NCBI GenBank assembly: GCA_009830035.1
Contig: SZZY01000007.1
Location: 155,493 to 219,492 of the forward strand
Length of the DNA: 64,000 nt
Reading direction: 5' to 3'
Origin: Pantoea sp. Eser
GTDB lineage: Bacteria > Pseudomonadota > Gammaproteobacteria > Enterobacterales > Enterobacteriaceae
How positions within the stretch are numbered: position 1 is the first letter of the stretch; each line of letters opens with the position of its first letter. This document shows, in pieces, positions 11,844 to 21,041 of this stretch. Under the pieces are notes generated by a model, which saw nothing but the letters and a program-made list of their open reading frames with translations, was not told where the DNA came from and searched no databases. Both the position numbers and the translations under genes were made by a program.

Positions 11844-11945
11844 TATTGTTTGTGCACATGAGCTTCGGTGGTTTGATTTACCGCGTTAGTTGGCAGTAAA
11901 GATTTAGATGCTGCAGTTTTTAAACTTGTAACATTCGGTACAGTG

Positions 11946-12021
11946 GTGGCTATAGCTCAGTTGGTAGAGCCCTGGATTGTGATTCCAGTTGTCGTGGGTT
12001 CGAGTCCCATTAGCCACCCCA
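11946..12021 (+). tRNA. hisR: tRNA-His (anticodon GTG)
   Basis: Acceptor stem GTGGCTA/TAGCCAC, anticodon loop TTGTGAT (GTG), T-loop TTCGAGTC and encoded CCA. The extra G at position -1 typical of tRNA-His is encoded at 11945. It is second in the operon, about 100 bases after tRNA-Arg. Confidence 0.97.
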
Positions 12022-12037
12022 TATTTTGCTGGGATAC

Positions 12038-12124
12038 GCGAAGGTGGCGGAATTGGTAGACGCGCTAGCTTCAGGTGTTAGTGTCTTAACGGACGTGAGG
12101 GTTCAAGTCCCTCTCTTCGCACCA
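12038..12124 (+). tRNA. leuT: tRNA-Leu (anticodon CAG)
   Basis: An 87-base class II tRNA with acceptor GCGAAGG/ctcttcgc, anticodon loop TTCAGGT (CAG), a long variable arm and encoded CCA. It follows tRNA-His by 16 bases, as leuT does in E. coli. Confidence 0.97.
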
Positions 12125-12144
12125 GGCAAAACAATTAAAAAAAT

Positions 12145-12221
12145 CGGCGAGTAGCGCAGCTTGGTAGCGCAACTGGTTTGGGACCAGTGGGTCGGAGGTT
12201 CGAATCCTCTCTCGCCGACCA
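12145..12221 (+). tRNA. proM: tRNA-Pro (anticodon TGG)
   Basis: A 77-base tRNA with acceptor CGGCGAG/CTCGCCG, anticodon loop TTTGGGA (TGG) and encoded CCA. It is the last intact tRNA of the operon. Its last 16 pre-CCA bases and the terminator behind it are repeated 161 bases downstream. Confidence 0.97.
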
Positions 12222-12227
12222 TTTTAG

Positions 12228-12256
12228 AAACCTGTCTGAAAAGACAGGTTTTTTTT
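12228..12256 (+). terminator. Rho-independent terminator after tRNA-Pro
   Basis: AAACCTGTCT, loop GAAA, AGACAGGTTT, then a run of T. It lies 7 bases after the tRNA-Pro CCA and ends the tRNA operon. A near-identical copy is at 12390-12417. Confidence 0.85.
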
Positions 12257-12389
12257 CGTCCGTAGTAAAAGAGGATGAGAACCTCCGCAGGAGGTTTGAG
12301 CCGAGCGCAGCGAGACAACGTTGCTTCAGCAACGGCCCGCAGGGCAGGCTCGCAGAGCCAGGTAATCCTCTCTCGCCGATCATTTCTAG

Positions 12390-12417
12390 AAACCTGTCTG
12401 AAAAGACAGGTTTTTTT
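12390..12417 (+). terminator. Second copy of the tRNA-Pro terminator
   Basis: AAACCTGTCT, GAAA, AGACAGGTTT and a T run duplicate the hairpin at 12228-12256, with one base more between it and the tRNA-like 3' end. It would catch read-through of the first terminator. Confidence 0.8.
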
Positions 12418-12446
12418 CGTCTGCCGTTCAATGCCAAAGCGGGTTG

Positions 12447-12559
12447 CGTCGCTATCCTGAGACAGATAACCCTTTGATTTTATAACAATGCCAGGCGATT
12501 ACACCCGGCTGTCTCCAGTAAGAGACAGCGAAGCGGGCTGGTGTCGCTGAATACCGACA
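12447..12559 (+). promoter_or_regulatory. Three GlrR (QseF)-type activator sites upstream of glmZ
   Basis: Three copies of TGTC-N10-GACA, the known GlrR site, precede glmZ: 12447-12464 (CGTC, one mismatch), 12510-12527 (perfect) and 12542-12559 (perfect). Site centres are 63 and 32 bases apart, near six and three helical turns, so all face the same side of the DNA. GlrR is the sigma-54 activator of glmY/glmZ in enterobacteria. The match to GlrR is by motif only. Confidence 0.75.
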
Positions 12560-12601
12560 CTCGCGGCAGGCTGCCCACGTCATCTTATCCTGCATCATTA
12601 T

Positions 12602-12614
12602 TAAAAGGCTGATT
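12602..12614 (-). promoter_or_regulatory. IHF-like site between GlrR sites and the glmZ promoter
   Basis: On the minus strand the 13 bases AATCAGCCTTTTA fit WATCAR-N4-TTR without mismatch. It lies between the upstream activator sites and the sigma-54 promoter, the position where IHF bends DNA at glmY/glmZ-type promoters. Confidence 0.5.
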
Positions 12615-12643
12615 TAAAAAGGCTTTAAAAATGAAATCTAAGC

Positions 12644-12659
12644 TGGCATGAATTATGCA
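12644..12659 (+). promoter_or_regulatory. Sigma-54 promoter of glmZ
   Basis: TGGCATGAATTATGCA matches the sigma-54 consensus TGGCACG-N4-TTGCW at all but two positions, with the invariant GG and GC at correct spacing. The GC ends 12 bases before the first base of glmZ. With the GlrR and IHF sites it makes a complete enhancer-dependent promoter. Confidence 0.75.
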
Positions 12660-12670
12660 TTAATGAATTT

Positions 12671-12875
12671 GTAGATGCTAATTCCACCTCCACCTCTTAT
12701 GTTTGCTGATGCAACATAAACTTGGGAATGATGCAGAGCCAATTCTAGGGTACCTGTTGTCTGTCTGCCTGTATCGCGAAAGTCTTAGAGGGTTAACAGA
12801 CACCACGTTGAGTCAGGTTCCTCCCGGTTGTCTTACCGACCTGATCTTACACCTGCCAATGGCAGGTGTTTTTTT
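12671..12875 (+). ncRNA. glmZ: Small regulatory RNA GlmZ
   Basis: GlmZ base-pairs with glmS mRNA, with Hfq, to raise glucosamine-6-phosphate synthase; RapZ/RNase E inactivates it unless GlmY sequesters RapZ. The 205-base segment starts GTAGATGCT and has the conserved CTCTTATGTT, GGGAATGA, GCAGAGCC and the CACCACGTTGAGT stretch that corresponds to the glmS-pairing part of E. coli GlmZ. It ends in a strong terminator hairpin (ACACCTGCC/GGCAGGTGT) and a T run. Its place next to hemY, about 207-base length and sigma-54 control all agree. No protein frame of note lies here. Confidence 0.92.
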
Positions 12876-12944
12876 ATCTGCGGTTTGCTGCAGGCTGGCA
12901 GTCAATGCCGGGCAAGCCCGGCTTTTATCTTTCTCTCCAGCCAA

Positions 12945-14141
12945 TCAGGCGCCGGGATTGTTCTTCAGCGTCAGCAATAAGCCTTCACGACGCATCTTTG
13001 CCGCTTCTTCCGGGCGACGCAGACGATCGTATACATCCGCCAGCCAGGCATAGTCAAACGCATCAGGACGCTGTGCCAGCGCCTGCTGCAGCGCTTCGGC
13101 CGCCCGTTGCCATTCACCATGACGCATCAACAGCTGACCCAGCGTACTGTGCAGCAGCGGCGTAGCACCATGCTGTTTAATCTGCTGGCGTAGCGCTTTC
13201 TCCAGCACCTCCGGATTCCCGCTCTTAATGCGCGGCATCAGCAGCACCAGCCGATCATCGTAGTGGCGTTTCAGCCCCTCCAGCACGATTGACTGTGCGG
13301 TATCGTGATCGTCACACTCAATCAGGTGGTCAGCCATCGCGACCTGCAACGTGGTTTCCTGACGGGTTTTGCGGCTCAGATTGCCCCACCAGCGCTTCAG
13401 TCCATCGCTACCCTGATCGGCCATCGCCTGACTCATCAGGCCCAGCCAGGCCTGTTGCTGCAGGGCAGTGCGGTTATCGTCGTCGCCGACCTGCGCTTTC
13501 TGCATTGCCGGCAGAATATCAAGCAGGGCGCTCCAGCCGCCGGTACGAATATAAGCCTGCTCGGCCAGGCGCAGCACTTCAGGATGGCGCGGTGCCACTT
13601 CCAGTAAACGATCGATGCTGTGACGCGCGGCGTGATCTTCATTACGCGCCAGCTGAATACGCGCACGGGCAATTTCCACCGGAATGGTGTTGCTGTCTGA
13701 CAGTTCAGCCGCCCGCTCCAGATGCTGATTGGCGCGGACTTCATCACCGCGCTGCTGTGCTGCTTCCGCCGCCAGCAGGTAGTTGGCGACCGGCACATCG
13801 GCATGATCGGCATCTTTAGACAGCAGTTTTTCAACCTGACGATGGTCGCCTTCCGCCAGCTTCATCAGCGCGGATTGAGTATGATGCTGGGCGCGACGAC
13901 GTTTACGGCCGGTAAACCAGCCGCGGGTACGGGCACCGGTATGCAGTACGCGGCGCAGCAGCCATTCCACGGCCAGAATCACCAGCAGACTGACGATCAG
14001 AATAATCACCAGCCCGGTAACGCTGGTTTCGATATTCCAGTTATCGGTCTGAATCAGCACGTAGCCCTGATGGCCGGCGATCATCGGTCCCAGCACCACG
14101 CCAGCAATCAGCAGGATAAAGAGGATAAATACCTTAAGCAT
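12945..14141 (-). CDS. hemY: HemY, inner-membrane TPR protein of the hem operon
   Basis: HemY is an inner-membrane protein linked to late protoporphyrin/haem synthesis in the hemCDXY operon; its exact biochemical job is not settled. The 398-residue product begins with two hydrophobic segments (residues about 1-25 and 40-62) separated by the GHQGYVLIQTDNWNIETS loop. A basic linker (TGRKRRRAQHHTQ) and helical TPR-like repeats fill the remainder, ending WLADVYDRLRRPEEAAKMRREGL. It is last in the minus-strand operon, two bases after hemX. glmZ runs convergently 70 bases beyond its stop. Confidence 0.94.
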   Translation of the reverse strand: MLKVFILFILLIAGVVLGPMIAGHQGYVLIQTDNWNIETSVTGLVIILIVSLLVILAVEWLLRRVLHTGARTRGWFTGRKRRRAQHHTQSALMKLAEGDHRQVEKLLSKDADHADVPVANYLLAAEAAQQRGDEVRANQHLERAAELSDSNTIPVEIARARIQLARNEDHAARHSIDRLLEVAPRHPEVLRLAEQAYIRTGGWSALLDILPAMQKAQVGDDDNRTALQQQAWLGLMSQAMADQGSDGLKRWWGNLSRKTRQETTLQVAMADHLIECDDHDTAQSIVLEGLKRHYDDRLVLLMPRIKSGNPEVLEKALRQQIKQHGATPLLHSTLGQLLMRHGEWQRAAEALQQALAQRPDAFDYAWLADVYDRLRRPEEAAKMRREGLLLTLKNNPGA

Positions 14142-14143
14142 GC

Positions 14144-15277
14144 TTAGCCTCCCTGCTGATTAGCAGCGGCAGAGGGTTGCGCTAACAGGTTCCGCACGCG
14201 GGTTTGCATCAGCTGCTCAAGTAACGGCTGGCTTTCGAGGTTGTCCGGCAGATCCATATTGATGCTCTGCTGGCTCAGCTCATCCAGCTGGGCGAGAAAC
14301 GCTTTGGTGGCGGCATCATTGGTATCGTACCAGGCGCGAACCCAGGCGGAGACGGTGTCGATCGACTGTTTGTAGATCTCATCCTGATGACGCGGAACCG
14401 CCTGAGCGGCAATCAGCAGACGGGAACGAATGTTCTCACGCAGATAAACATCCTGATTGGGTGCCAGCAGCGGTTGTGCGGTGTTATCACGGCGACGGAT
14501 GGTAATGAAGTCATCCATAAAGTTGTGCCAGCTTTTCACCAGGTTCTGCCGCCATTCGCGCACTGAACCTGACAGCTCACCGCCGTCGCTGTCCATCGGC
14601 GCATCATCGCTGTCGTTGTCGGCCAGACGCAGATTATCGACATTGTTCGATAGCTGATTCAGCTTCAGGATCACACCGTCATAGTCGACCTGACCGACCG
14701 ACGAGAGGGTGCTTATATCCTGGGTTAACGCGCGACGGACATTCATCACGCTCGGGTCGTTCATGTCAGCCAGGCTGGCATCGGCGCTTTTCAGCAGCGC
14801 GGCGGCAGTGGTGACATCCTGATCGCTCCACAGTTTGCGACCCGCCAGTTTCACCAGATAATCCGCCTGCGCCAGCAACCAGCTGCGCACGTCGTTGCCT
14901 GAAATAACCGCCACTTTCTCACGCAGCGTTTCCAGCTCTTTGGCGGATGCGCCCTGTTGAGCTTCCGCCTTCTGCAGCGCTGTTTCGGTGTTGCTCAGCT
15001 GCTGCGTTAGCTGCTGTTTGTCGTTACTGGCCTGCTGCTGAAGCGCGCTAAGCTGTTCGCTCAGGCGCTGGTTGGTTTGTGCCTGTAAATCAGCCTGATG
15101 TTTCCCATTAAGGTATAAACCTGCACCAATCGCCAGCGCAATGACGATCGCAACCGCACCCAGCACCATGCCACCGTTTTTTGCTTTACGGGGTGGTGTG
15201 GCGTTGCTGGCAGCAGAGCGGTCGACCGCTGGGGTGGTTTCTTCAACCATGGCGGAGGAGTCTTTTTGTTCCGTCAT
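14144..15277 (-). CDS. hemX: HemX, membrane-anchored protein of the hem operon
   Basis: HemX is a bitopic inner-membrane protein of unsettled function; it was once called a uroporphyrinogen methyltransferase because of its annotation history. From the ATG at 15277 it starts [13 protein letters not shown], as in E. coli; an in-frame GTG at 15286 would add three residues. A short cytoplasmic tail, a helix at about residues 35-56 ([18 protein letters not shown]), a coiled-coil of Gln/Leu-rich heptads and a conserved periplasmic domain ([38 protein letters not shown]) follow. It sits between hemD and hemY. Confidence 0.93.
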   Translation of the reverse strand: MTEQKDSSAMVEETTPAVDRSAASNATPPRKAKNGGMVLGAVAIVIALAIGAGLYLNGKHQADLQAQTNQRLSEQLSALQQQASNDKQQLTQQLSNTETALQKAEAQQGASAKELETLREKVAVISGNDVRSWLLAQADYLVKLAGRKLWSDQDVTTAAALLKSADASLADMNDPSVMNVRRALTQDISTLSSVGQVDYDGVILKLNQLSNNVDNLRLADNDSDDAPMDSDGGELSGSVREWRQNLVKSWHNFMDDFITIRRRDNTAQPLLAPNQDVYLRENIRSRLLIAAQAVPRHQDEIYKQSIDTVSAWVRAWYDTNDAATKAFLAQLDELSQQSINMDLPDNLESQPLLEQLMQTRVRNLLAQPSAAANQQGG

Positions 15278-15302
15278 ATGTGGCACATCCCATTGTTAAA
15301 GT

Positions 15303-16031
15303 TCAGCGTAACGCGCGCAACAGCGCATCGTTATCGGCACCATCGGCTACCTGAATATCCTGCCAACCCAATCCTGCGGCCAGGGTAGCCAAACGTTCAC
15401 TGACGACAATCAGTCGGCAGTTGAGCAGCCATTCCTCGCGATAAATCACGGGGAACAGCGAAAAAAGCTGTTGTAACATTTCTCCACTGGTCACCACCAG
15501 CACCGAGACGCCGCGATCGCGCCATCGCCGGCCTTCTGTCGCACCGTTATAGTGTTTCTGACAGCGCTGATAGCAGGCGGCAAATGACACCTCTGCGCCG
15601 CGTTGCGTTAAGGTCTCCGCCAGCAGCTCCCGGCCGGGGTTACCGCGCAAAATCAGGGCACACTTATGGGCGACCTGCTGCAGCGTGTTTAAATGGATTA
15701 ACTCTTCACTGGTTTCATGCGCATGCGGCCAGGTCACCTGCTGACCACTGACGGTATGGAACGCCAGCGCAGTGGATCGACCAATTGCATAATAGTCCAG
15801 CCCGGCGGGCCACGCTGTGACAGCGTGTTGAGCGTAGTGGATAACCTGCTGCGACAGGATAAAAACCAGATCGCCAGGTTGCAGTTCGGCTAACTTTTGC
15901 GGCAGATGAGGCAGATCGACGCCCGGCGCGAATTCAATCAGCGGCAGGCTCCAGGCCTGCTTATCCAGCGCATGCAGGCGCGATACCAGCTCTGCTGCGG
16001 CGGGTTCCGGACGCGTCACCAGAATGGTCAT
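15303..16031 (-). CDS. hemD: Uroporphyrinogen-III synthase
   Basis: HemD closes hydroxymethylbilane to uroporphyrinogen III with inversion of ring D, in the cytoplasm. The 242-residue product (E. coli 246) begins [19 protein letters not shown]. Conserved HemD features include [10 protein letters not shown], the YYAIGRSTA block and [16 protein letters not shown] near the second domain. It overlaps hemC by four bases. HemD is a poorly conserved family, so the call rests on operon position as well as motifs. Confidence 0.93.
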   Translation of the reverse strand: MTILVTRPEPAAAELVSRLHALDKQAWSLPLIEFAPGVDLPHLPQKLAELQPGDLVFILSQQVIHYAQHAVTAWPAGLDYYAIGRSTALAFHTVSGQQVTWPHAHETSEELIHLNTLQQVAHKCALILRGNPGRELLAETLTQRGAEVSFAACYQRCQKHYNGATEGRRWRDRGVSVLVVTSGEMLQQLFSLFPVIYREEWLLNCRLIVVSERLATLAAGLGWQDIQVADGADNDALLRALR

Positions 16032-16969
16032 GCCGGCGGCTGCCCTTGGTAAACTTCACGCAGGATCTCACGCGCGCCGCCGTTCAGCAGCTCCTCGGCG
16101 AGTGAAATGCCCATCTGTTCTGCCTGAGCGCGCGGCCCACGGCGCTCGCCGCTGACCATCACGCTGCCATCCGGCGCACCGACCATGCCGCGCAGCCAGA
16201 GCTCATCGCCTTCCAGCACCGCGAAGCTGCCGGTGGGCACCTGACAACCGCCTTCTAAACGGGTATTCATGGCGCGTTCTGCTTTGACGCAGACAGCAGT
16301 GTCAACGTGGTTTAACGCCTGCAACAGGCTGATTAATTGGCTGTCGTTCAGACGGCATTCAATGCCGATCGCGCCCTGACCGACCGCGGGCAGGGAGACA
16401 TCTGCAGGCAGGGCCTGACGGATCCGGTCTTCCAGTCCGAGGCGTTTCAGCCCGGCGACGGCCAGAATAATGGCGTCATAATCGCCGGCATCGATTTTGC
16501 CGAGTCGGGTACCGACATTACCGCGCAACGAACGGATCACCAGATCCGGGCGACGGGTGCTAATCTGACACTGACGGCGCAGGCTGGAGGTGCCGACGAC
16601 CGCACTGTGCGGCAGGGCATCAATAGAGTCATAGTGATGAGAAACGAACGCATCGCGCGGATCATCGCGCTCACAAATGGTGACCAGACCCAGACCGGCA
16701 GGGAAATCGACCGGCACATCTTTCATTGAGTGCACCGCCATGTCGGCCCGGCCATCCAGCATCGCCTGTTCGAGTTCTTTGACAAACAGCCCCTTGCCGC
16801 CCACTTTTGCCAGCGGCGTATCAAGGATAATGTCACCTTTGGTGACCATCGGCACCAGCTCAACCTGCAGGCCCGGATGGGCGCTCATCAGGCGTTGCTG
16901 TACATAATGTGCCTGCCATAATGCCAGCGGGCTTTGTCTTGTAGCAATTCTGAAAATTTTGTCTAACAT
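16028..16969 (-). CDS. hemC: Porphobilinogen deaminase (hydroxymethylbilane synthase)
   Basis: HemC links four porphobilinogen units into hydroxymethylbilane on a dipyrromethane cofactor. The ATG at 16969 gives 313 residues, equal to E. coli, starting [20 protein letters not shown]. The cofactor cysteine is in [16 protein letters not shown], and the catalytic Asp is in [17 protein letters not shown] and [10 protein letters not shown] are also present. An upstream in-frame ATG at 16981 would add four residues. It is first in the hemCDXY operon and divergent from cyaA across about 310 bases. Confidence 0.96.
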   Translation of the reverse strand: MLDKIFRIATRQSPLALWQAHYVQQRLMSAHPGLQVELVPMVTKGDIILDTPLAKVGGKGLFVKELEQAMLDGRADMAVHSMKDVPVDFPAGLGLVTICERDDPRDAFVSHHYDSIDALPHSAVVGTSSLRRQCQISTRRPDLVIRSLRGNVGTRLGKIDAGDYDAIILAVAGLKRLGLEDRIRQALPADVSLPAVGQGAIGIECRLNDSQLISLLQALNHVDTAVCVKAERAMNTRLEGGCQVPTGSFAVLEGDELWLRGMVGAPDGSVMVSGERRGPRAQAEQMGISLAEELLNGGAREILREVYQGQPPA

Positions 16970-16999
16970 GCTGTTAACCATTTTGATCGTTCACTGAAT

Positions 17000-17029
17000 A
17001 TCCTATCATCTATGAGGGAATGCTGTCAG
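17000..17029 (-). promoter_or_regulatory. Possible hemC promoter
   Basis: Reading leftward, CTGACA (17029-17024), an 18-base spacer and TAGGAT (17005-17000) match sigma-70 elements five and four of six. It lies about 30 bases before the hemC start. Only sequence resemblance supports it. The remaining intergenic DNA (17030-17170) shows nothing recognised. Confidence 0.4.
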
Positions 17030-17174
17030 TTTCAACGGATTGAAAACGGCCTGCTCGCGGATTAGGCCCGATTTATCAAGTCTCATTTGATACCGGTGCT
17101 GAAAAGGCGGGAAGCCAGTAAGAACGTGCTAAATTGTTAAGTAGCGCAACTTTCTTTACGGTCAATCTGCCGAG

Positions 17175-17190
17175 TGTTAGATTGATCACG
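17175..17190 (+). promoter_or_regulatory. CRP-cAMP site upstream of cyaA
   Basis: TGTTA-GATTGA-TCACG matches TGTGA-N6-TCACA in eight of ten positions and closely resembles the E. coli cyaA site (GTGTTAAATTGATCACG). In E. coli CRP here represses cyaA, giving feedback on cAMP synthesis; the same arrangement is inferred. A weak -35/-10 pair (TTTACG at 17155, TTAGAT at 17177) overlaps it. Confidence 0.75.
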
Positions 17191-17282
17191 TTTCCAGCAA
17201 TAATCTGCCCACTTTTTCACTTTATAAGCGGCAGATGGTGGAAACAGGGTGCTTAAACACTGGGACAATCAGGCGAAACGTC

Positions 17283-19841
17283 TTGTACCTCTATATTGAG
17301 ACACTGAAACAGAGACTGGATGCAATCAACCAGCTGCGCGTCGATCGTGCACTGGCTGCCATGGGACCCGCTTTTCAGCGCGTCTACAGTCTGCTGCCAA
17401 CCTTATTACATTATCAACATCCGCAGATGCCGGGTTACCTTGAAGGTAGCGTTCCACATGGCATCAGCTTCTTCACGCCTGATGAAAATCAGCGTCAGCT
17501 ACTGGCCGATTTGACCGGCGACAGCGACCTATGCCTTGCCGATGCGCCAAAAGGCGAAATGCCGATCACCGCGATTTATTCGATGGGCAGCACCTCGTCG
17601 GTCGGTCAGAACAGCGTGTCGGATCTCGACATCTGGGTCTGTCATCAATCCTGGCTGGACAATGAAGAACGCCTTAATCTGCAGCGTAAATGTACCATGC
17701 TGCAGAAATGGTGCGTCTCTATGGGCGTGGAAGTGAGCTTCTTCCTGATCGATGAGAACCGTTTCCGGAATAACGAAAGCGGTAATCTGGGCGGTGAAGA
17801 TTGTGGCTCGACCCAACACATTCTGCTGCTGGATGAGTTTTACCGTACTGCGGTGCGCATGGCGGGTAAACGCATCCTGTGGAACATGGTGCCCGGCGAA
17901 GAAGAGCACCATTACGACGACTACGTGATGTCGCTCTACGCCAAAGGCGTGTTGACGCCAAACGAATGGCTCGATCTGGGCGGCCTTGGCACGCTGTCGG
18001 CGGAGGAGTACTTCGGCGCCAGCCTGTGGCAGCTGTATAAAAGTATCGATTCACCGTATAAAGCGGTGCTGAAAACCCTGCTGCTGGAAGCTTACAGCTG
18101 GGAATACCCGAATACGCAACTGCTGGCGATGGACATCAAACAGCGCCTGCACGACGGCGAAATCATCTGCTTCGGTCTTGATCCCTATTGCATGATGCTG
18201 GAACGTGTCACGCGTTATCTGACCAGCGTGGACGATCAGCCACGCCTCAATCTGGTGCGCCGCTGTTTCTACCTCAAAGTGTGCGAGAAACTCAGCACCG
18301 AAGAACATCAGCATCGCACCGGCTGGCGGCGTGAGATTCTGTCGCAGCTGGTGAAAGAGTGGGGCTGGGATGACGAGAAAATTGCCATCCTCGACAACCG
18401 CGCAGAGTGGAAAATCGAGCGGGTGCGTGAAGCGCACAATGAACTGCTGGATGCGATGATGCAGAGTTATCGCAACCTGATCCGGTTCGCCCGCCGCAAC
18501 AATTTAAGCGCCAGCGCGAGTCCGCACGATATCGGCGTGTTGACCCGTAAACTGTACGCCGCGTTTGAAGCGCTGCCGGGCAAAGTTACCCTGGTCAATC
18601 CGCAGATTTCGCCCGATCTCTCTGAACCGAACCTGACCTTTATTCATGTGCCGCCAGGCCGGGCCAACCGCGCGGGCTGGTACCTGTATAACCAGGCGCC
18701 GGACATGGATTCGATCATCAGCCATCAGCCGCTGGAATATAACCGCTACCTGAATAAGCTGGTGGCGTGGGCGTGGTTCAACGGTCTGCTGACCCGCAAA
18801 ACCCGGCTGCACATTAAAGGCAATGAGATTTGCGATCTGGCGCGTCTGCAGGAGCTGGTCAATGACGTCTCCAGTCATTCCCCGCTTCGCCTGCCGGCCC
18901 CGACGCCAAAAGCGCTCTACAGTCCGTGTGAAATTCGTCACCTCGCGATTATCGTCAACCTAGAGCACGATCCGACCTCGGCGTTCCGTAATCAGGTGGT
19001 GCACTTCGACTTCCGTAAGCTCGACGTATTCAGCTTCAGTCAGCAGCAGCAGTGCCTGATCGGCAGTATCGACCTGCTCTACCGTAACTCGTGGAATGAA
19101 GTGCGTACGCTGCACTTCAGCGGCGAACAGGCGATGATCGCAGGGCTGAAAACCATTCTTGGTAAGATGCATCAGGATGCCGCGCCGCCCGATACGGTCG
19201 AAGTGTTCTGCTACAGCCAGCATCTGCGCGGGCTGATCCGTACCCGCGTACAACAACTGGTGTCGGAATGCATTGAGCTGCGGCTCTCCAGTACGCGACA
19301 AGAGCCGGGCCGCTTCAAAGCGCTGCGCATGGCGGGCCAGACCTGGGGTCTGTTCTTTGAACGCATGAGCGTCTCGGTGCAGAAGCTGGAAAATGCCGTC
19401 GAATTTTACGGCGCGATTTCCAACAACAAGCTGCACGGCCTGACGATCAAGGTGGAAACCAACCAGACGCCGCTGCCGCCGGTGGTCAACGGCTATGCCA
19501 GCGAAGGCATCATGCAGTTCTTCTTTGAAAACACCACCGATGAGCGCGGTTTCAACATCTACATTCTTGATGAGACCAACCGGGTCGAGGTCTATCATCA
19601 CTGCGAAGGCAGCAAAGAGGAGCTGGTGCGTGACGTCAGTCGTTTCTACTCTTCGTCGCACGATCGCTTTACCTACGGCTCCAGTTTTATCAACTTCAAC
19701 CTGCCGCAGTTCTATCAGATCGTGAATACCGGTGAACGTTTCCAGGTGATTCCGTTCCGCAGCCAGACGTTGACGCAGCTGTGCGCCTCACCGCCTGACA
19801 ACGATAACGGCGACTATCAACCGCGCTATCAGGTGCATTGA
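17283..19841 (+). CDS. cyaA: Class I adenylate cyclase
   Basis: CyaA makes cAMP from ATP and is stimulated by phosphorylated EIIA-Glc. The start is a TTG at 17283, as in E. coli, giving [21 protein letters not shown]; the weak codon is a known device that limits cyclase synthesis. The product is 852 residues. The N-terminal catalytic domain carries [12 protein letters not shown] and [12 protein letters not shown], the nucleotidyltransferase-type GS and DxD motifs. The C-terminal regulatory half is also intact ([19 protein letters not shown]). The frame extends upstream to 17235 without family support. Confidence 0.96.
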   Translation: MYLYIETLKQRLDAINQLRVDRALAAMGPAFQRVYSLLPTLLHYQHPQMPGYLEGSVPHGISFFTPDENQRQLLADLTGDSDLCLADAPKGEMPITAIYSMGSTSSVGQNSVSDLDIWVCHQSWLDNEERLNLQRKCTMLQKWCVSMGVEVSFFLIDENRFRNNESGNLGGEDCGSTQHILLLDEFYRTAVRMAGKRILWNMVPGEEEHHYDDYVMSLYAKGVLTPNEWLDLGGLGTLSAEEYFGASLWQLYKSIDSPYKAVLKTLLLEAYSWEYPNTQLLAMDIKQRLHDGEIICFGLDPYCMMLERVTRYLTSVDDQPRLNLVRRCFYLKVCEKLSTEEHQHRTGWRREILSQLVKEWGWDDEKIAILDNRAEWKIERVREAHNELLDAMMQSYRNLIRFARRNNLSASASPHDIGVLTRKLYAAFEALPGKVTLVNPQISPDLSEPNLTFIHVPPGRANRAGWYLYNQAPDMDSIISHQPLEYNRYLNKLVAWAWFNGLLTRKTRLHIKGNEICDLARLQELVNDVSSHSPLRLPAPTPKALYSPCEIRHLAIIVNLEHDPTSAFRNQVVHFDFRKLDVFSFSQQQQCLIGSIDLLYRNSWNEVRTLHFSGEQAMIAGLKTILGKMHQDAAPPDTVEVFCYSQHLRGLIRTRVQQLVSECIELRLSSTRQEPGRFKALRMAGQTWGLFFERMSVSVQKLENAVEFYGAISNNKLHGLTIKVETNQTPLPPVVNGYASEGIMQFFFENTTDERGFNIYILDETNRVEVYHHCEGSKEELVRDVSRFYSSSHDRFTYGSSFINFNLPQFYQIVNTGERFQVIPFRSQTLTQLCASPPDNDNGDYQPRYQVH

Positions 19842-19849
19842 ACCCGATC

Positions 19850-19873
19850 GGCCGCCTGCCTGCTCAGGCGGCC
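19850..19873 (+). terminator. Inverted repeat after cyaA
   Basis: CGGCCGCCTG and CAGGCGGCCG form a strong stem but only scattered T follows, so termination is uncertain. The 146 bases between cyaA and lptM hold no cyaY gene on either strand. Confidence 0.4.
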
Positions 19874-19987
19874 GTCATCTTCCCGGCCTGACACTCTGCT
19901 CACGCTATTTGCGGGGATTTCCTGTTGCTTTTCCAACTTCAACTGCGATGATAAGCATCCAGGTAAAGGACATGAAGAGCATAAAGA

Positions 19988-20188
19988 ATGAAGAAAGTGA
20001 TAAGCCTGTTGGCGATGGCGCTGGCTGTGACCAGCCTTGCCGGTTGTGGTCTGAAAGGGCCGCTTTATTTCCCGCCGAAGGACCAGCCGAAGAAGCAACA
20101 ATCCCCGACTGAACGCCAGAAAGCAGATGCCTCTAAAGCGGATGTGAACGGTCTGGTGACCGGCGATTCGAGCGCGCAAGCGAACTAA
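19988..20188 (+). CDS. lptM: LptM (YifL) small outer-membrane lipoprotein
   Basis: LptM is a small lipoprotein that promotes assembly of the LPS translocon LptDE by aiding disulphide maturation of LptD. The 66-residue product has a lipoprotein signal peptide, [20 protein letters not shown], whose lipobox cysteine is residue 20, followed directly by the family signature [16 protein letters not shown]. The tail is hydrophilic. It stands just before dapF, as yifL does in E. coli; a frame-shifted overlapping reading in the same region is spurious. Confidence 0.92.
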   Translation: MKKVISLLAMALAVTSLAGCGLKGPLYFPPKDQPKKQQSPTERQKADASKADVNGLVTGDSSAQAN

Positions 20189-20216
20189 TATAATGGCTTA
20201 TCCGGCGGAGCTAAAA

Positions 20217-21041
20217 ATGCAGTTCTCCAAAATGCACGGTCTCGGCAACGACTTTATGGTGGTCGATGCGGTGACGCAAAACGTCTTTTTCTCGCCGGAG
20301 TTGATCCGCCGGCTGGCCGATCGTCATTTGGGGATCGGTTTTGATCAATTGCTGATTGTTGAGCCGCCTTACGATCCCGATCTCGATTTCCACTATCGCA
20401 TTTTCAATGCCGATGGCAGTGAAGTCGCGCAGTGCGGCAACGGCGCGCGCTGCTTTGCCCGCTTCGTTCAGCTGAAAGGGCTGACCAACAAAAGCGACAT
20501 TCGCGTCAGCACCCAAAACGGCCGTATGGTGCTGAGCGTCACGCCGGACGATCAGGTCCGCGTCAACATGGGTGAGCCCAACTTTGAGCCGCAGCAGGTG
20601 CCGTTTCGCGCCAATAAAGCCGAGAATCTCTATCTGCTGCGCGTTGCCGAGCAGACGGTAATGCTGGGGGCGGTTTCCATGGGCAATCCCCACTGCGTTA
20701 TTCAGGTCGACAGCGTGAAAACCGCGCAGGTTGAACTGCTGGGGCCGATTCTGGAAAGCCATGAGCGCTTCCCGGATCGCGTTAACGTTGGCTTTATGGA
20801 AATCATCAATCCGGAACACATTCGCCTGCGCGTGTATGAACGCGGCGCAGGGGAAACGCAGGCGTGCGGCAGCGGAGCCTGTGCTGCCGTTGCGTGCGGC
20901 ATTCAGCAGGGTATTCTGGCGCCAAAAGTACGCGTCGATCTGCCCGGCGGAACGCTGCATATCACCTGGAAGGGGGCGGGTCAGCCACTCTACATGACCG
21001 GTCCCGCCACACATGTCTACGATGGGTTTATTCATCTATGA
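20217..21041 (+). CDS. dapF: Diaminopimelate epimerase
   Basis: DapF interconverts LL- and meso-diaminopimelate for lysine and peptidoglycan synthesis. The ATG at 20217, behind GGAG, gives 274 residues as in E. coli, starting [19 protein letters not shown]. The two catalytic cysteines sit in [14 protein letters not shown] and [16 protein letters not shown]. It is the first gene of a tight run dapF-yigA-xerC-yigB with four-base overlaps. Confidence 0.96.
   Translation: MQFSKMHGLGNDFMVVDAVTQNVFFSPELIRRLADRHLGIGFDQLLIVEPPYDPDLDFHYRIFNADGSEVAQCGNGARCFARFVQLKGLTNKSDIRVSTQNGRMVLSVTPDDQVRVNMGEPNFEPQQVPFRANKAENLYLLRVAEQTVMLGAVSMGNPHCVIQVDSVKTAQVELLGPILESHERFPDRVNVGFMEIINPEHIRLRVYERGAGETQACGSGACAAVACGIQQGILAPKVRVDLPGGTLHITWKGAGQPLYMTGPATHVYDGFIHL

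Larger units (their letters stand above)
12203..12417 (+). repeat. Duplicated tRNA-Pro 3' end plus terminator flanking a hairpin-rich cassette
   Basis: The 16 bases AATCCTCTCTCGCCGA occur in tRNA-Pro (12203-12218) and again at 12364-12379, a period of 161 bases; the following terminator hairpin is also repeated (12228-12256 and 12390-12417). The second CCA region reads TCA, so it is not a functional tRNA end. Between the copies, 12271-12370 is bounded by GAGGAT and ATCCTC. It holds three perfect stems with a GCA loop (12280-12296, 12335-12345, 12347-12359) and one with a TTCA loop (12319-12334). This recalls the tRNA-Tyr 3'-end repeats (rtT) of the E. coli tyrT operon. Function is unknown. 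Confidence 0.8.

Noticed and set aside
12145..12221. tRNA-Pro as a genomic-island attachment site
   Set aside because: The tRNA 3' end is duplicated, but only about 140 bases lie between the copies with no integrase or gene.
12135..12477. Open frames of about 70-100 codons across the tRNA-Pro region
   Set aside because: They run through a tRNA, its repeat and two terminators; repeated peptide segments simply reflect the duplicated DNA.
15303..17282. A second gene in the hemC-cyaA interval
   Set aside because: Only short shadow frames; the interval is explained by divergent promoters and the CRP site.
20211..21035. Long open frame antisense to dapF (274 codons)
   Set aside because: No recognised motif, no ribosome site, and the + strand frame is a full conserved DapF; a high-GC codon-bias shadow.
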